Shown here piece after piece: positions 35,142 through 48,500 of a stretch of 64,000 nt of DNA. Numbering within the stretch: the stretch's first letter is position 1; every line of letters starts with the position of its first letter. Source of the stretch: Ectothiorhodospiraceae bacterium (GTDB lineage Bacteria; Pseudomonadota; Gammaproteobacteria; Nitrococcales; Aquisalimonadaceae). The stretch spans positions 1-64,000 of the forward strand of contig PXAT01000161.1 in the NCBI GenBank assembly GCA_003565775.1. The letters run 5' to 3'. Made by a program: the position numbers and the translations under genes. The notes under the pieces were generated by a model. It was not told the origin of the DNA, did no database searches, and worked only from the letters and a program-made list of their open reading frames with translations.

Positions 35142-35600
35142 ATGAGTGGCGCATTCAACCTTAGTCGGATCATTGACTCCGACTTCCGTATTGCCGCACT
35201 GGAAACACCATCACCGGACGCCATTCTGGACGTGTTCAAGCGTCTGACCCTGTCGACCGGACGGGCGATCTATGGCTGGTCACCGGAAAACGGGCTTTAC
35301 CGTCTCGGCACCGAGCGCATCTTCATCCCGCACACGCGCAGCGTCAGCGACGCGATCCGGTACGTGGCTGCAAGCCGGCATTACGGCATCTACGTGCTCA
35401 AGGACATGGCGGAGGCATTGGCCAACCCGAGCATTCAGCGCGGGCTGGAACGTCTGCTGCAGCGGGATGACAGCATCCGACGCCTGCTGATCATGATGGA
35501 CGAGAAGATCACCATTCCCGAGCGCCTTACCGGTCAGGTCGTGCGCATCCGGCATCAGGTGCCCGCTGCCAGCACGCATCCGGCTGCCAAGGCCGGCTGA
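35142..35600 (+). CDS. Standalone protein resembling the N-terminal (pre-AAA) domain of Ycf46-type ATPases
   Basis: 152 aa; LSRIIDSDFRIAALETPSPDAILDVFKRL...AIYGWSPENGL...YGIYVLKDMAEALANPSIQRGLERLLQRDDSIRRLLIMMDEKITIPERLTGQV; no Walker motifs before the stop. Confidence 0.6.
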   Translation: MSGAFNLSRIIDSDFRIAALETPSPDAILDVFKRLTLSTGRAIYGWSPENGLYRLGTERIFIPHTRSVSDAIRYVAASRHYGIYVLKDMAEALANPSIQRGLERLLQRDDSIRRLLIMMDEKITIPERLTGQVVRIRHQVPAASTHPAAKAG

Positions 35601-35638
35601 CAGCGAGTCCGGACTGCAACGAACGGGCACCGCGCCGT

Positions 35639-36289
35639 TCAGAACGAACCGGCACCAGGGCAATCAGCCGCCAGCGGGCAGACCTCGCAACGCGGTCTGG
35701 GACGGCATACGGCGTTACCGAGCGCGACGATCTGGGCGTGATAGTCCTGAAACAGGTCCAGCTCGCACGGCAGTTCTGCCGCAAACCAGGTCGCAAGTTG
35801 CTGATAGGGCTCATTCCCGGACACCATGCCCAGGCGGCTGAAGATGCGCCGGGTATAGGCATCGATGACGAATACCGGCCGATTGAGGGCGTACAGCAGT
35901 ATGCTGTCGGCGGTCTCCTCGCCGACCCCTTTCACCGCCAGCAACCGGCGCCGCAGGGCATCGGTTTCGATAGCCTGCCAGCAGTCCAGCCCGCCGTCCG
36001 CATGCAGCACATCCAGCAGGGCCCGCAGCCGTCGCGCCTTGACGTTGTAATAGCCCGAGGAGCGGATCAGTGGTGCCAGCTTCTCCGCCGGCAGGGCCTG
36101 CAAGGCGTCGAGGTTCAGGACCTGCTCCTCCCGCAGACGGGCAATCGCCTTTTCCACATTGGTCCAGGCCGTGTTCTGGGTCAGCACCGCCCCCACCAGG
36201 ACCTCGAAGGGCTGCTCTGCCGGCCACCAGCGCCGGTGGCCGAAATGGTTGCGCAGGCGCGCATAGATGACCGCGGGTGACGGGCGCAT
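35639..36289 (-). CDS. Endonuclease III-like HhH-GPD DNA glycosylase with [4Fe-4S] motif
   Basis: FEVLVGAVLTQNTAWTNVEKAIARL, LLAVKGVGEETADSILLYALNRPVFVIDAYTRRI; C-x6-C-x2-C-x5-C at C-terminus. Confidence 0.9.
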   Translation of the reverse strand: MRPSPAVIYARLRNHFGHRRWWPAEQPFEVLVGAVLTQNTAWTNVEKAIARLREEQVLNLDALQALPAEKLAPLIRSSGYYNVKARRLRALLDVLHADGGLDCWQAIETDALRRRLLAVKGVGEETADSILLYALNRPVFVIDAYTRRIFSRLGMVSGNEPYQQLATWFAAELPCELDLFQDYHAQIVALGNAVCRPRPRCEVCPLAADCPGAGSF

Positions 36290-36299
36290 GAGCCCGGAT

Positions 36300-37115
36300 C
36301 TAGCGACGCCGATGGGACGGCTTTTTCCGACGCCCCGCCGACGGTGCCGCAGCCCTGCCCGGCTTCGGCACTGCTGAAGCCAGGCCCACCGCGGCCGCCA
36401 GTTCGCGCACCGCCGGCTCGTTCAGGAACCGCCACTTGCCACGCGGCAGATCACGGGGCAGACGGACCGGGCCGTAACGCACGCGCATCAGCCGGCTGAC
36501 CTGGACGCCCTGGGACTCCCACAGGCGCCGGACCTCCCGCTTGCGCCCCTCCCGCAGCACCACATGGAACCACTGGTTGCCACCCTCGCCGCCACGCGGC
36601 TCGATACTGTCGAACGAGCCCAGCCCGTCCTCGAGGTCCACGCCCTGCTGCAACTGCCGGATCATCGAATCCGTGACCTCGCCGAATACCCGGACCGCAT
36701 ACTCTCGCTCCTGGGCATGGGAGGGGTGCATCAGGCGATTGGCGAGTTCGCCGTCGTTGGTAAAGAGCAGCAGGCCGATGGTGTTGAGATCCAGCCGGCC
36801 GATGCCGATCCAGCGGCCGGAGCCGAGCTTGGGGAGCGCGGCGAACACCGTCGGACGCCCTTCCGGATCATCCCGGGTGCACACCTCGCCCACCGGCTTG
36901 TGGTACATGAGCACCTTGCGCTCGTCCTGTCGGAGCTTCTCGCGCGGCACCAGGCGTCCGTTGCAGCGAATGCGCTCGCTACCGGTGACCCGATCGCCCA
37001 GCTTGGCCGGCTCGCCGTTGACCTGCACGCGGCCGTCGGCGATCAGGGCCTCGATCTCGCGTCGCGAGCCGTAACCGGCCCGTGCCAGCACTTTCTGAAG
37101 TTTTTCGTCATCCAT
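36300..37115 (-). CDS. rluB: 23S rRNA pseudouridine(2605) synthase
   Basis: [34 protein letters not shown] (S4), [28 protein letters not shown]; next to scpB. Confidence 0.94.
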   Translation of the reverse strand: MDDEKLQKVLARAGYGSRREIEALIADGRVQVNGEPAKLGDRVTGSERIRCNGRLVPREKLRQDERKVLMYHKPVGEVCTRDDPEGRPTVFAALPKLGSGRWIGIGRLDLNTIGLLLFTNDGELANRLMHPSHAQEREYAVRVFGEVTDSMIRQLQQGVDLEDGLGSFDSIEPRGGEGGNQWFHVVLREGRKREVRRLWESQGVQVSRLMRVRYGPVRLPRDLPRGKWRFLNEPAVRELAAAVGLASAVPKPGRAAAPSAGRRKKPSHRRR

Positions 37116-37728
37116 CGGTCGAGTCCCGTGCTGAGGGTGCCGGACCGGCACCACCGGCCGGATCGGGGAAGCCCAGATCCAGTTCCGGATGCAATTCGTT
37201 GAGATCACGCAGCTCGCCCAGGGACGGCAACTGATCCAGGCTTTTCAGGTTGAAATGGTCGAGAAAGGACCGCGTGGTGCCGAACATGGCCGGGCGACCG
37301 GGGACATCCCGATGACCCACGACACGGACCCAGCCACGATCCTGCAGGGTACGCATGATTGTCGTGCTGATGCTGACCCCGCGAACCTCCTCGATCTCGC
37401 CACGGGTGACCGGCTGACGATAGGCAATCACCGCCAGGGTCTCGAGCAGCGCCCGCGAGTAACGGATCGGCTTTTCCTCCCACAGGCGCGACAGCCAGGG
37501 CGCCATCTCGGCGGCCACCTGAATGCGCCAGCCGCTGGCCACCTCGACCACCTCCAGTCCCCGCCCGGCATAGTCCTGCTGCAGATCCAGCAGGGCCCCG
37601 CGCAGTCTTGCCTTTTCGGGGCGGTCCGTATCCGGAAACAGCGCCTGCATGTGTTCCAGCGACAGGGCGTCACCGGCGGCCAGCAGCGCCGCTTCGAGGA
37701 TATGCTTGAGAGCGGGGGTCTGATGCAT
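37108..37728 (-). CDS. scpB: Segregation and condensation protein B
   Basis: [76 protein letters not shown]. Confidence 0.95.
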   Translation of the reverse strand: MHQTPALKHILEAALLAAGDALSLEHMQALFPDTDRPEKARLRGALLDLQQDYAGRGLEVVEVASGWRIQVAAEMAPWLSRLWEEKPIRYSRALLETLAVIAYRQPVTRGEIEEVRGVSISTTIMRTLQDRGWVRVVGHRDVPGRPAMFGTTRSFLDHFNLKSLDQLPSLGELRDLNELHPELDLGFPDPAGGAGPAPSARDSTDG

Positions 37729-37751
37729 GGTCTCTCGTGCTCGCCGGTCGT

Positions 37752-38582
37752 TCAGGCCCGTGCGCGGACGTAAATCGGTGCGAACGGCTCGGCCTGGACC
37801 AGTTCCACCAGCGCTTCGCGAATCAGTTCGAGAATCGCCAGAAATCCCACGACGACGCCGCGCCGGCCCTCGTCGGCACGCAACAGCGAGGCGAAAGCCG
37901 TGAAGCGCTCGCTGTCCAGCTGTTGCAGCGTCCAGGTCATTCGCTCACGCACCGACAGCACCTCGCGCTGCACATGATGGTGACTGAACATCTCGGCCCG
38001 TGCCATGACATCGGCCAGCGCCATCAGCAAATCATCCAGGCTCACGGCCGGTGGCGGTGCCGCATGCCGGATCTCCGGCAGAGAGGCCGACGCCGGGTAC
38101 ACGTCGCGTCCGACCCGCGGCAGGCTGTCCAGATCTTCCGACGCGGTCTTGAAACGCTCGTATTCCTGCAGGCGGCGCACCAGTTCAGCGCGCGGGTCCT
38201 CCTCCTCGGCCTCGGCCTGCGGCGGTCGGGGCAGCAGCATGCGTGATTTGATTTCGGCCAGCACCGCTGCCATCACCAGATACTCTGCAGCCAGTTCCAG
38301 ACGCAGTTCCTTCATCAACTCGACGTAGGTCATGTACTGCCGGGTGATCGCCGCGATCGGAATATCCAGCACATCCAGATTCTGCCGGCGAATCAGATAC
38401 AGCAGCAGATCCAGCGGACCCTCGAAGGTCTCGAGAAACACCTCCAGCGCATCGGGCGGGATATACAGGTCGCGCGGCAGTTCGCGCAACGATTCGTTGC
38501 CGACCCGGACGCCCGCGACCGTTGTCGGCTCGTCGGTCACCGGTGCGTCGTCGGCGACCGCCCTGTCGCCCTCGGCGCTCAA
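37752..38582 (-). CDS. scpA: Segregation and condensation protein A
   Basis: LEVFLETFEGPLDLLLYLIRRQNLDVLDIPIAAITRQYMTYVELM; AAEYLVMAAVLAEIKSRMLLP. Confidence 0.96.
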   Translation of the reverse strand: MSAEGDRAVADDAPVTDEPTTVAGVRVGNESLRELPRDLYIPPDALEVFLETFEGPLDLLLYLIRRQNLDVLDIPIAAITRQYMTYVELMKELRLELAAEYLVMAAVLAEIKSRMLLPRPPQAEAEEEDPRAELVRRLQEYERFKTASEDLDSLPRVGRDVYPASASLPEIRHAAPPPAVSLDDLLMALADVMARAEMFSHHHVQREVLSVRERMTWTLQQLDSERFTAFASLLRADEGRRGVVVGFLAILELIREALVELVQAEPFAPIYVRARA

Positions 38583-39859
38583 CGGTAATCCAGCCCCATC
38601 ACGCGGCGCACCTCCTCCATCGTATCTCGCGCGACATCGCGTGCCGCCTCGACACCTTCATCGACGATCGCGCGCACGGCGTCCCGATCCCGCTCCAGTT
38701 CACGACCGCGCTTGCGGATGGGTGCCAGTTCTTCCTGCACCGCCTCGATCACCGGCTTCTTGCAGTCCAGACAACCGATACCCGCCGAGCGACAGCCCTG
38801 CTGCACCCACTCCTTCGTGCTGTCGTCCGAGTAAACCTGATGGAAGGCCCACACCGGACACTTCTCGGGCTCGCCCGGGTCGGTGCGCCGCACACGAGCG
38901 GGATCGGTGGGCATGGTGCGGATCTTCCGATCGACTTCGTCCGGCTCGTCACGCAGCGCAATGGTGTTGCCGTAGGACTTCGACATCTTCTGCCCGTCCA
39001 GCCCGGGCATCTTCGAAGCCGGCGTCAACATGGCCTGCGGCTCGGGCAGGATCACCACGCCGCTACCGTCGAGAAAGCCGTACAGGCGCTCGCGGTCGGC
39101 CAGGGTGATGTTCTGCTGTCCCTGAACCAGCGCCCTCGCCACCTCAAGGGCTTCCTGGTCACCATGCTCCTGATACTTGCGCCGCAGGTCCTGATAGAGC
39201 TTGTTGTTCTTCTTGCCCATGCGCCGGGAGGCATCCATCGCCTTCTGCTCGAAGCCCGGCTCCTGACCGAACATGTGGTTGAAGCGCCGGGCCACCTCCC
39301 GGGTGATCTCGACGTGCGCCACCTGATCCTCGCCCACCGGCACGCCCTGAGCCCGGTAAATCAGGATATCCGCCGACTGCAGCAGCGGGTAACCGAGGAA
39401 GCCGTAAGTGGCCAGATCCTTCTCGCGCAACTTGTCCTGCTGATCCTTGTAAGTGGGTACCCGCTCCAGCCAGCCCAGCGGCGTGATCATGGACAGCAAC
39501 AGATGCAACTCGGCGTGCTCCGGCACGCGTGACTGAATGAACACGCGAGCGAGACTCGGGTTGATGCCGCAGGCAAGCCAGTCGGTCAGCATTTCCCAGA
39601 CGCTGTCGGCGATGACCTCACGCTCGTCATAGTGCGTGGTCAGTGCATGCCAGTCGGCCACGAAGAAGAAGCATTCGTGCTCCTGCTGCAGTCGCAGCCA
39701 GTTCTTCAGCACGCCATGGTAATGGCCGAGGTGCAATTTGCCGGTCGGGCGCATGCCTGACAGCACCCGATTATGCGATGTCCCTAGCGAACTCAAGTCC
39801 AACTCCTTGTCGCTGCGGCACCGGGCCGCAAGCTCTGTTTCCGAAAAAACGCGGCGCAT
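38579..39859 (-). CDS. trpS: Tryptophan--tRNA ligase (long form; start could be downstream of 39859)
   Basis: VLSGMRPTGKLHLGHYHGVLKNW, DQVAHVEITREVARRFN, KMPGLDGQKMSKSYGNTI. Confidence 0.95.
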   Translation of the reverse strand: MRRVFSETELAARCRSDKELDLSSLGTSHNRVLSGMRPTGKLHLGHYHGVLKNWLRLQQEHECFFFVADWHALTTHYDEREVIADSVWEMLTDWLACGINPSLARVFIQSRVPEHAELHLLLSMITPLGWLERVPTYKDQQDKLREKDLATYGFLGYPLLQSADILIYRAQGVPVGEDQVAHVEITREVARRFNHMFGQEPGFEQKAMDASRRMGKKNNKLYQDLRRKYQEHGDQEALEVARALVQGQQNITLADRERLYGFLDGSGVVILPEPQAMLTPASKMPGLDGQKMSKSYGNTIALRDEPDEVDRKIRTMPTDPARVRRTDPGEPEKCPVWAFHQVYSDDSTKEWVQQGCRSAGIGCLDCKKPVIEAVQEELAPIRKRGRELERDRDAVRAIVDEGVEAARDVARDTMEEVRRVMGLDYR

Positions 39860-39952
39860 GTGAATGCATTGAGCGCGCCCTTAGCAACTGCCCTGTTCAG
39901 CCGGCATCATACCCGAAGGGGAACCGGTGCCCGACCTGTCACATACCGGTGA

Positions 39953-40582
39953 TCAAGCATCCTCACCGAATACGCTGACATCGCCGCAGCCGACGCGCAG
40001 AACCTCGGGCACGTTCTCCGTGAGATCCACCACCGTCGACGGTTCCAGACCGCAGGCGCCCCCGTCGATCACGAGATCCACCTGCTTGCCGATCGCCTCG
40101 ACGATGTCGTCGGCCTCGCTCATCGGTATGTCCTGACCCGGCAGCAACAGACTCGCGGTCATCAGCGGCTCGCCCAGCTCCTCCAGCAACGCGCGGGTAA
40201 TCGCGTGATCCGGTACACGGATGCCGATGGTCTTGCGCTTGGCGTGTTGCAGACGTCTTGGAACTTCCGAGGTGGCGCGCAACACGAAGGTATACGGTCC
40301 CGGCGTGAATGCCTTCAAGAGGCGGTACGCGGTTTTTTCCACCTTGGCGTAGGTGCCGATATCGGACAGGTCGCGACAGGCCAGTGTGAAATTGTGACGC
40401 TTGTCCAGGTTGCGCAGACTGCGAATGCGCTCCAGGGCATCTTTTTCGCCGAGCCCGCAACCCAGCGCGTAGGTGGTGTCGGTGGGGTAAACCACCAGCG
40501 CACCCTGACGAATCATGCGCACCGCCTGACTGATGAGCCGCGGCTGCGGCGTCTCCGGATGAATCGCGAAATACTGGCTCAT
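39953..40582 (-). CDS. yciO: YciO/YrdC/Sua5 family protein (threonylcarbamoyl-AMP synthase-like)
   Basis: LISQAVRMIRQGALVVYPTDTTYALGCGLGEKDALERI, PGPYTFVLRATSEVPRRLQHAKRKTIGIRVPDH. Confidence 0.9.
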   Translation of the reverse strand: MSQYFAIHPETPQPRLISQAVRMIRQGALVVYPTDTTYALGCGLGEKDALERIRSLRNLDKRHNFTLACRDLSDIGTYAKVEKTAYRLLKAFTPGPYTFVLRATSEVPRRLQHAKRKTIGIRVPDHAITRALLEELGEPLMTASLLLPGQDIPMSEADDIVEAIGKQVDLVIDGGACGLEPSTVVDLTENVPEVLRVGCGDVSVFGEDA

Positions 40583-40787
40583 GCATTTTCCATCAACGAT
40601 GTGCGCGGCCGCGAGGGTGCCGGCACTGGCGGAGAGCCCGACCGGAGCCCGCTGCCGACATGACGGAGCGGCCCGGACGGGACACGATTGCAACCGCGTG
40701 AGCGGCAATGCGGCGGAAGCCCTGTGATAAGCTCCGCCGCAGCCTGACAAGACGTCGAAGTGTCGCACAGGAGGACGCACAGTCACC

Positions 40788-41087
40788 ATGTACTACGTGA
40801 TCATTTCCGAGGACGTTGCCGACAGCCTGCCATTGCGCAAGGACGCCAGACCGGCGCATCTCAAGCGGCTGGAGCAACTGAAAGACGAGGGCCGTCTGAT
40901 GCTTGCCGGACCGATGCCGGCCATCGACGCGGAGGACCCGGGTAGTGCGGGCTTCGTCGGCAGCGTCGTGATTGCCGAATTCGGCAGCCTGGCCGAAGCG
41001 GAACAGTGGGCCGGCGCGGATCCTTATGTCGACGCCGGTGTCTACTCATCGGTACTCGTGAAACCGTTTCGCAAGGTCTTGCCGTGA
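40788..41087 (+). CDS. YciI family protein
   Basis: 99 aa [86 protein letters not shown]. Confidence 0.92.
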   Translation: MYYVIISEDVADSLPLRKDARPAHLKRLEQLKDEGRLMLAGPMPAIDAEDPGSAGFVGSVVIAEFGSLAEAEQWAGADPYVDAGVYSSVLVKPFRKVLP

Positions 41088-41377
41088 CAGCTGAACGCAT
41101 GCAACGCATCGAACAACGCCTCCGCGCCGCCCTGCCGGTGGAGCACCTGGAGATCGAGGACGAAGGTCACCTGCATGTCGGCCATGCCGGCGCCCGCGAC
41201 GGGCGTGGCCATTTTCGCCTGCTGGTGGTGAGCGAGGCCTTCGACGACAAGTCACCGCTGCAGCGTCACCGGCTGGTCAACGACGCCATCGGCGATCTGT
41301 TCGAAACCGACATTCACGCCCTGAGCATCCGCGCGCTGACCGATGCGGAGCGGGCCAGAGACGAACAGGACGCCTAG
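41084..41377 (+). CDS. BolA family protein
   Basis: GTG start overlapping the yciI stop (GTGA); [62 protein letters not shown]. Confidence 0.93.
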   Translation: MTAERMQRIEQRLRAALPVEHLEIEDEGHLHVGHAGARDGRGHFRLLVVSEAFDDKSPLQRHRLVNDAIGDLFETDIHALSIRALTDAERARDEQDA

Positions 41378-41380
41378 ACC

Positions 41381-42235
41381 ATGCGTTTCGCCGCGCCGCT
41401 ATTCATCCTGCTGATCAGTCTCGGTCTCGTCGCCTGTAGCAGCGAGACCGAATCCACCGGTGACGGCAGCGCAACGCCGGACGACAACGTCGTGGCCATG
41501 GTCAATGACGTCGCCATTACCGCCGACATGCTGGACCTCCACATCCAGCGTCGTGCCGGCCCGCGGGCGGCACGCCTGAGCGAAGACGAGCGCGAGACCC
41601 TGCTGCTGGAACTGGTGGAGATGGAACTGATCGCCCAGGACGCCCGCGATCACGAAATGGACGATAACGCACGGGTGAAGGCCCAGGTCGAGAACATGCG
41701 TCGGGCAGTACTGGCCCATGAACGCATCGAGCACCTGCATCGGGAACCGTTCGACGACGAGATGCTGGAACAGCTTTATGGCGAGCGCTTCGCCGACCGG
41801 CCGCACCGTGAATACCGCATTCGCCAGATTCTGCTGGAATCCCGCGACGATGCCGAAGCCATCCTCAAGGAACTCGCCGACGGCGCCGAGTTCGCCGATC
41901 TCGCGCAACGTTATTCTGCGGGCCCCGGCGCCAGCGATGGCGGTGATCCGGGCTGGATGGCTGCCGACCAGATGGCCGATGCCGTGGCCGAACGGGTGAT
42001 GGAACTGTCCCCCGGTGAATACAGCGAGCAGCCGGTGGAAACCAGTCACGGCTGGTATGTGATCAAACTGCAGACCATGCGCACCGCGCGTCCGCCGGAA
42101 TTCGACGCCGTCCGGGGGATCCTCCAGGCGATGTTGATGGACCAGCGGGTCAAGGCCTACCTGCAGGAGCTGCGGGATGCCGGCAACGTGATGCTCTATC
42201 GGCCGGAAAGCAACGAGCAGGAGGACGCGGACTGA
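41381..42235 (+). CDS. Parvulin-type peptidyl-prolyl isomerase, lipoprotein
   Basis: Lipobox LGLVACSS; REYRIRQILLESRDDAEAILKELADGAEFADLAQRYSAGPGASDGGDPGWM...TSHGWYVIKL. Confidence 0.92.
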   Translation: MRFAAPLFILLISLGLVACSSETESTGDGSATPDDNVVAMVNDVAITADMLDLHIQRRAGPRAARLSEDERETLLLELVEMELIAQDARDHEMDDNARVKAQVENMRRAVLAHERIEHLHREPFDDEMLEQLYGERFADRPHREYRIRQILLESRDDAEAILKELADGAEFADLAQRYSAGPGASDGGDPGWMAADQMADAVAERVMELSPGEYSEQPVETSHGWYVIKLQTMRTARPPEFDAVRGILQAMLMDQRVKAYLQELRDAGNVMLYRPESNEQEDAD

Positions 42236-42269
42236 TTGCCGCCCCACCGTCCGGCGCCGACGGCAGCGG

Positions 42270-44606
<2,337 letters not shown>

Positions 44607-45479
44607 TCAGTGCCGGTTACCGGCGGCCAGTCGGGCGCGCCGGCGATACTCTCGCAGCTCCTCACGCAGATGCTCGACCGCCTGGCTGGTAAGATCACAG
44701 CGCTGCTGATCCAGCACCTGCCCGCCGAGCAGATCGGCCAGCCGGCGCGCCGTCTCGAGCATCTTCTCGAATGCGGTCAGGCCATCGAACGGACCGGGCA
44801 GTTGCAGGAAGAACACCACACCGGGGGTTTCCAGCCGGTCCACGGTCTGCAGATCGAAGGTTCCGGGTTCGAGCATGTTGGCCACGCTGTAGAGCGGGGT
44901 CGCGCCACTGTGCGCATCGACGATGGCATGAAAAATGTCATGCATGCCGTGCTGCAGGCCGACCCGCTCCAGCGCATCCACCAGCGGCGGGCCGGTGAAC
45001 ACATAGCCTTCACCGGCAGTGACATGCAGAACCACCAGCTTTTCACCGGCATCCTGCCAGGCCGGATCGGCCTCCAGTTCACGGCCGGCGGCGTATTTCG
45101 GTTCGTCGGTCGGGGTCCGCGAGTCCCGGGACTCGCGCGATTGCCCGGTGACCGGGCGCACCCGCGGCGCCGACACCGTCTGCTGGGGGTCATCCCAGTC
45201 AACCGGAAACGGCCCGTCGTCACTGGAGATCGACAGATCCATGTCGGGCTCGTCGCCCATGTCCGGGTCGTCGATCACCAGGTCATCCAGGTCGCGCAGG
45301 GCCACGTCCACGTCCCGCTCACTGCGCCGGCTTCGTGCCGGCGTGTCACGGCGCCAACTGTTCCGCGACGGAAGCTGCAGGCGCCCCTCCTTCCAGCGAA
45401 AGTAGCCATAGAGACCGGCAATCACGGCCAGCCCGACAATCAGCAATATCCAGCGCAGCGCATCCATAAAGCCTGTCAT
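44607..45479 (-). CDS. zipA: Cell division protein ZipA
   Basis: N-terminal TM; LVVLHVTAGEGYVFTGPPLVDALERVGLQHGMHDIFHAI...FFLQLPGPFDGLTAFEKMLETARRLADLLGGQVLDQQ; between smc and ligA. Confidence 0.94.
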   Translation of the reverse strand: MTGFMDALRWILLIVGLAVIAGLYGYFRWKEGRLQLPSRNSWRRDTPARSRRSERDVDVALRDLDDLVIDDPDMGDEPDMDLSISSDDGPFPVDWDDPQQTVSAPRVRPVTGQSRESRDSRTPTDEPKYAAGRELEADPAWQDAGEKLVVLHVTAGEGYVFTGPPLVDALERVGLQHGMHDIFHAIVDAHSGATPLYSVANMLEPGTFDLQTVDRLETPGVVFFLQLPGPFDGLTAFEKMLETARRLADLLGGQVLDQQRCDLTSQAVEHLREELREYRRRARLAAGNRH

Positions 45480-45553
45480 TCCCCCGAGTTTCCGGCCATT
45501 GTCGTCGCGCCCCGGTAAACCACCGGGTCATTATGTCCGACAGCGTATCGCCG

Positions 45554-48500
45554 TCAGGCATCCACCATTTCGGCCGCCTCATCCACATCCACAGCCACCA
45601 GCCTGGAAACGCCCGGCTCGTGCATGGTGACGCCCATCAGATGCGAGGCGATTTCCATGGTGCTCTTGTTGTGCGTAATGAACACGAACTGTACTCGCTT
45701 GGACATCTCCTGCACCAGTTGACAGAACCGCCCGACATTCGCTTCATCCAGCGGCGCGTCGACCTCGTCGAGCATGCAGAACGGCGCCGGATTGAGCGCG
45801 AAGATGGCGAAGATCATCGCAACCGCGGTCATGGCCTTCTCGCCACCGGACAGCAGGTGGATCGTGCTGATCCGCTTGCCCGGCGGACGCGCCAGGATAC
45901 TGACCCCGGTATCCAGCAGATCCTCGCCGGTCAGTTCCAGATAGGCTTCGCCGCCGCCGAACAGCCGCGGATACATGTCGCTGAGTCCGGCGTTGACCCG
46001 ATCGAAGGTGTCCCGGAAGCGTAGACGGGTCTCGCGGTCGATGCGCCGCATGGCGCTCTCCAGCGTCTCCAGCGCCTCGTCGAGGTCGGCGTGCTGCTCG
46101 CCGAGATAGGTATCACGCTCGGCCAGCGCCGCATGCTCCTCGATCGCAGCCAGGTTGATGCTGCCGAGCCGGCTGATGCGGTCCTCGGTCTCCGACAGGC
46201 GCTTGAGCCAGGCCTCCTCGGTGGCGGACTCCGGCAGTTCCGCCTGCACCGCCTCAAGGTCGCGCTCGGTGTCGTCGAACTGCTCCAGCAGGGTCTGGCG
46301 CCGGGTGCGTTGTTCCTGGTGCTTGAGTCGCGCCGCCTCCAGGCTGGTGCGTAGTTCCTCGGCCCGGGTCTCGGCGCTCAGTCGCTGCTGGTCGAGTTCA
46401 CGCAGTTGCTGCTCGACCGCGCCCGCCTGCTGCCGGGCTTCGGTCAGGGCCGTCTCGGCCTCGCTCCGCCGGAGCAGGGCCTGTTCGCGCTCCTGTTCCA
46501 GGTCGACCGTGGGATCGCCATCGGCCGCCGTGGCCTGTTCCAGCTCCGCGGCCCGGCCTTGCAGGCGTTGCTGCTGACTGAGCAGTCGACCGACCTGCTC
46601 CTCCAGCGATGCGGTGACCGTGCGCGCCTCGCGCAGTTTCAACGCCAGCTGATGACGGGCCTCGCGGCGTTCCCGCAGGATCGCAGCGGCAGCATCCACG
46701 GCTTGCTGCGCTTCGGTCCGTTCCTGCTGCAGGCGCTCGCGTTCCTGCTCCAGCCCCTCGCCCTGATCCAGCGCCTCCTGCAGCCGCCGACGCGCGGCCT
46801 CGAGACGCTCGCGCGCCTCCTGGCGCTGCTCGGCGATATCCTCCTGCTCGCCGTCCAGTCGCTCCAGCCGTTCGCGCATGGCCTCCAGGCGTTGCTCCAG
46901 ACTCTGTCGGCGTGCGCGGACCCGGGTCAGAGCCTCGCTCTGTTCGGTCTGTTGCTCGCGGCTCTCCTGCAACAGGGCTTCTGCGCGCTCACGCTGCTGA
47001 CGCAGGCTCCTGCCTGCTTCCTGCATTTCGGCGACGGCCGTACCGGCGGTGGCAATGGCGCCGGCCAGTTCGTCCAGTTCGCGCTGTCGCAACAAGGTAC
47101 CGTCACGGGCCCCGCTGGCCGCGGTCCAGCGCATCCAGCGCGGGCCAAGCCAGTGGCCCTCGACCGTGACCAGGGATTCGCCCGCCGTCAGACGATGCCG
47201 CAGGGCCAGGGCCTGATCGAGGCTCTCGGCACAGTAGACATGGGCCAGCAGCTCGGCCGCGGGCCAGTCCGCCCGCACCCGCTCGGCGAGGGTCGGCAGA
47301 TCCAGGCGATGGTGGGCCGGGACGGCCGCAACGGCGGTGTCCACCAGGGTCAGGCCGCCGCGCTCGAGCGCGGCCAGCGCGACTGCGGCCTCCTGGTTCA
47401 GCGGACCGCAGACCGCCTGCAAACGGTCCTCCAGCACCCGTTCCACGGCATGCTCCCAGCCGGCGTCCACCTCGATCTGCCGCGCCAGCCGCGGGGCGTC
47501 CTCCAGGCCCAGCGTCCGCAGCATCGCGGTCACTGCGCCATCGCTGTCGCCGAGACTGTCCTGCTGCAATGTCTCCAGCGACTGCCGCCGGGCCTCGAGG
47601 CGCTGCAATTCCCCCTGCTGCTGCTGTAGCGCATCGGACTGTTCCTGTATCGCGTCACGCAGCTCGGCCAGACCGGCCTCGTGCTCCGTCAGTGCCTCGG
47701 TCAGGATTTCACGCCGGCGCTGGTGCTCGGTCTCGTCCTGAGCCAGCTGAGCCAGTTCCCGTTCCAGCGGCGCCGGCTCCAGTTCCTCGCGCTCCTGCTC
47801 CAGACGCTGCCGCCGCCGGCGCAGTTGCTCATCCTGCTCCTCGAACTGCTCGATGCGGGTGCGCTCGATCTCGGCCTGGCGCACCGACTCCGCGACCCGC
47901 GCATTGAACTGTTCCCAGGCCTTCTGCCACGCCTCCAGATCCCCGCGGCAGGCCTCCAGCGAGGCCACGGCCTGCTCCTCGGCCGCGGTCGCCGCGGCCA
48001 GTTCCGGCTCCAGACTCTGCAGGCGCTGCCGGAGAGCGGCCTGCTTTTCCTGATCCTGGCGCAGATTCTGCTGCAACTCCTCCAGCGCCTTGCGATTGGC
48101 ATCCTGCTCCTCGCTTCGACGGCGCTGCAGATCACGATGGTGGGCGATCTGCTGTTCGATGCGGGCGATATCGCTGCCGAGCTGGTAATAGCGCCCCTGC
48201 ACCGCATTCAGTGCTTCACTGCTTTCCGTTTGCCGCTCGCGGGTCGCAGTCAGATCACGTTCGGCCCGGCGCTGAGTCGTGATCACCGCCTCCAGGGCGT
48301 TCTGCCGCTGCCGCAGATCCTGCTCGCCATCCGCCACCGCCCGACCCATCCCGCGCAGGCGCAGCGCCAGCAGCTGGGCGCGCAGACTCCGCTCCTCGGT
48401 CTTCAACTCCCTGTAGCGCTCGGCGGTGCGTGCCTGCCGACTGAGCTTCTCGAGCTGCCGACTGACCTCCTCGCGCACATCGTTGAGCCGGTCCATGTTC

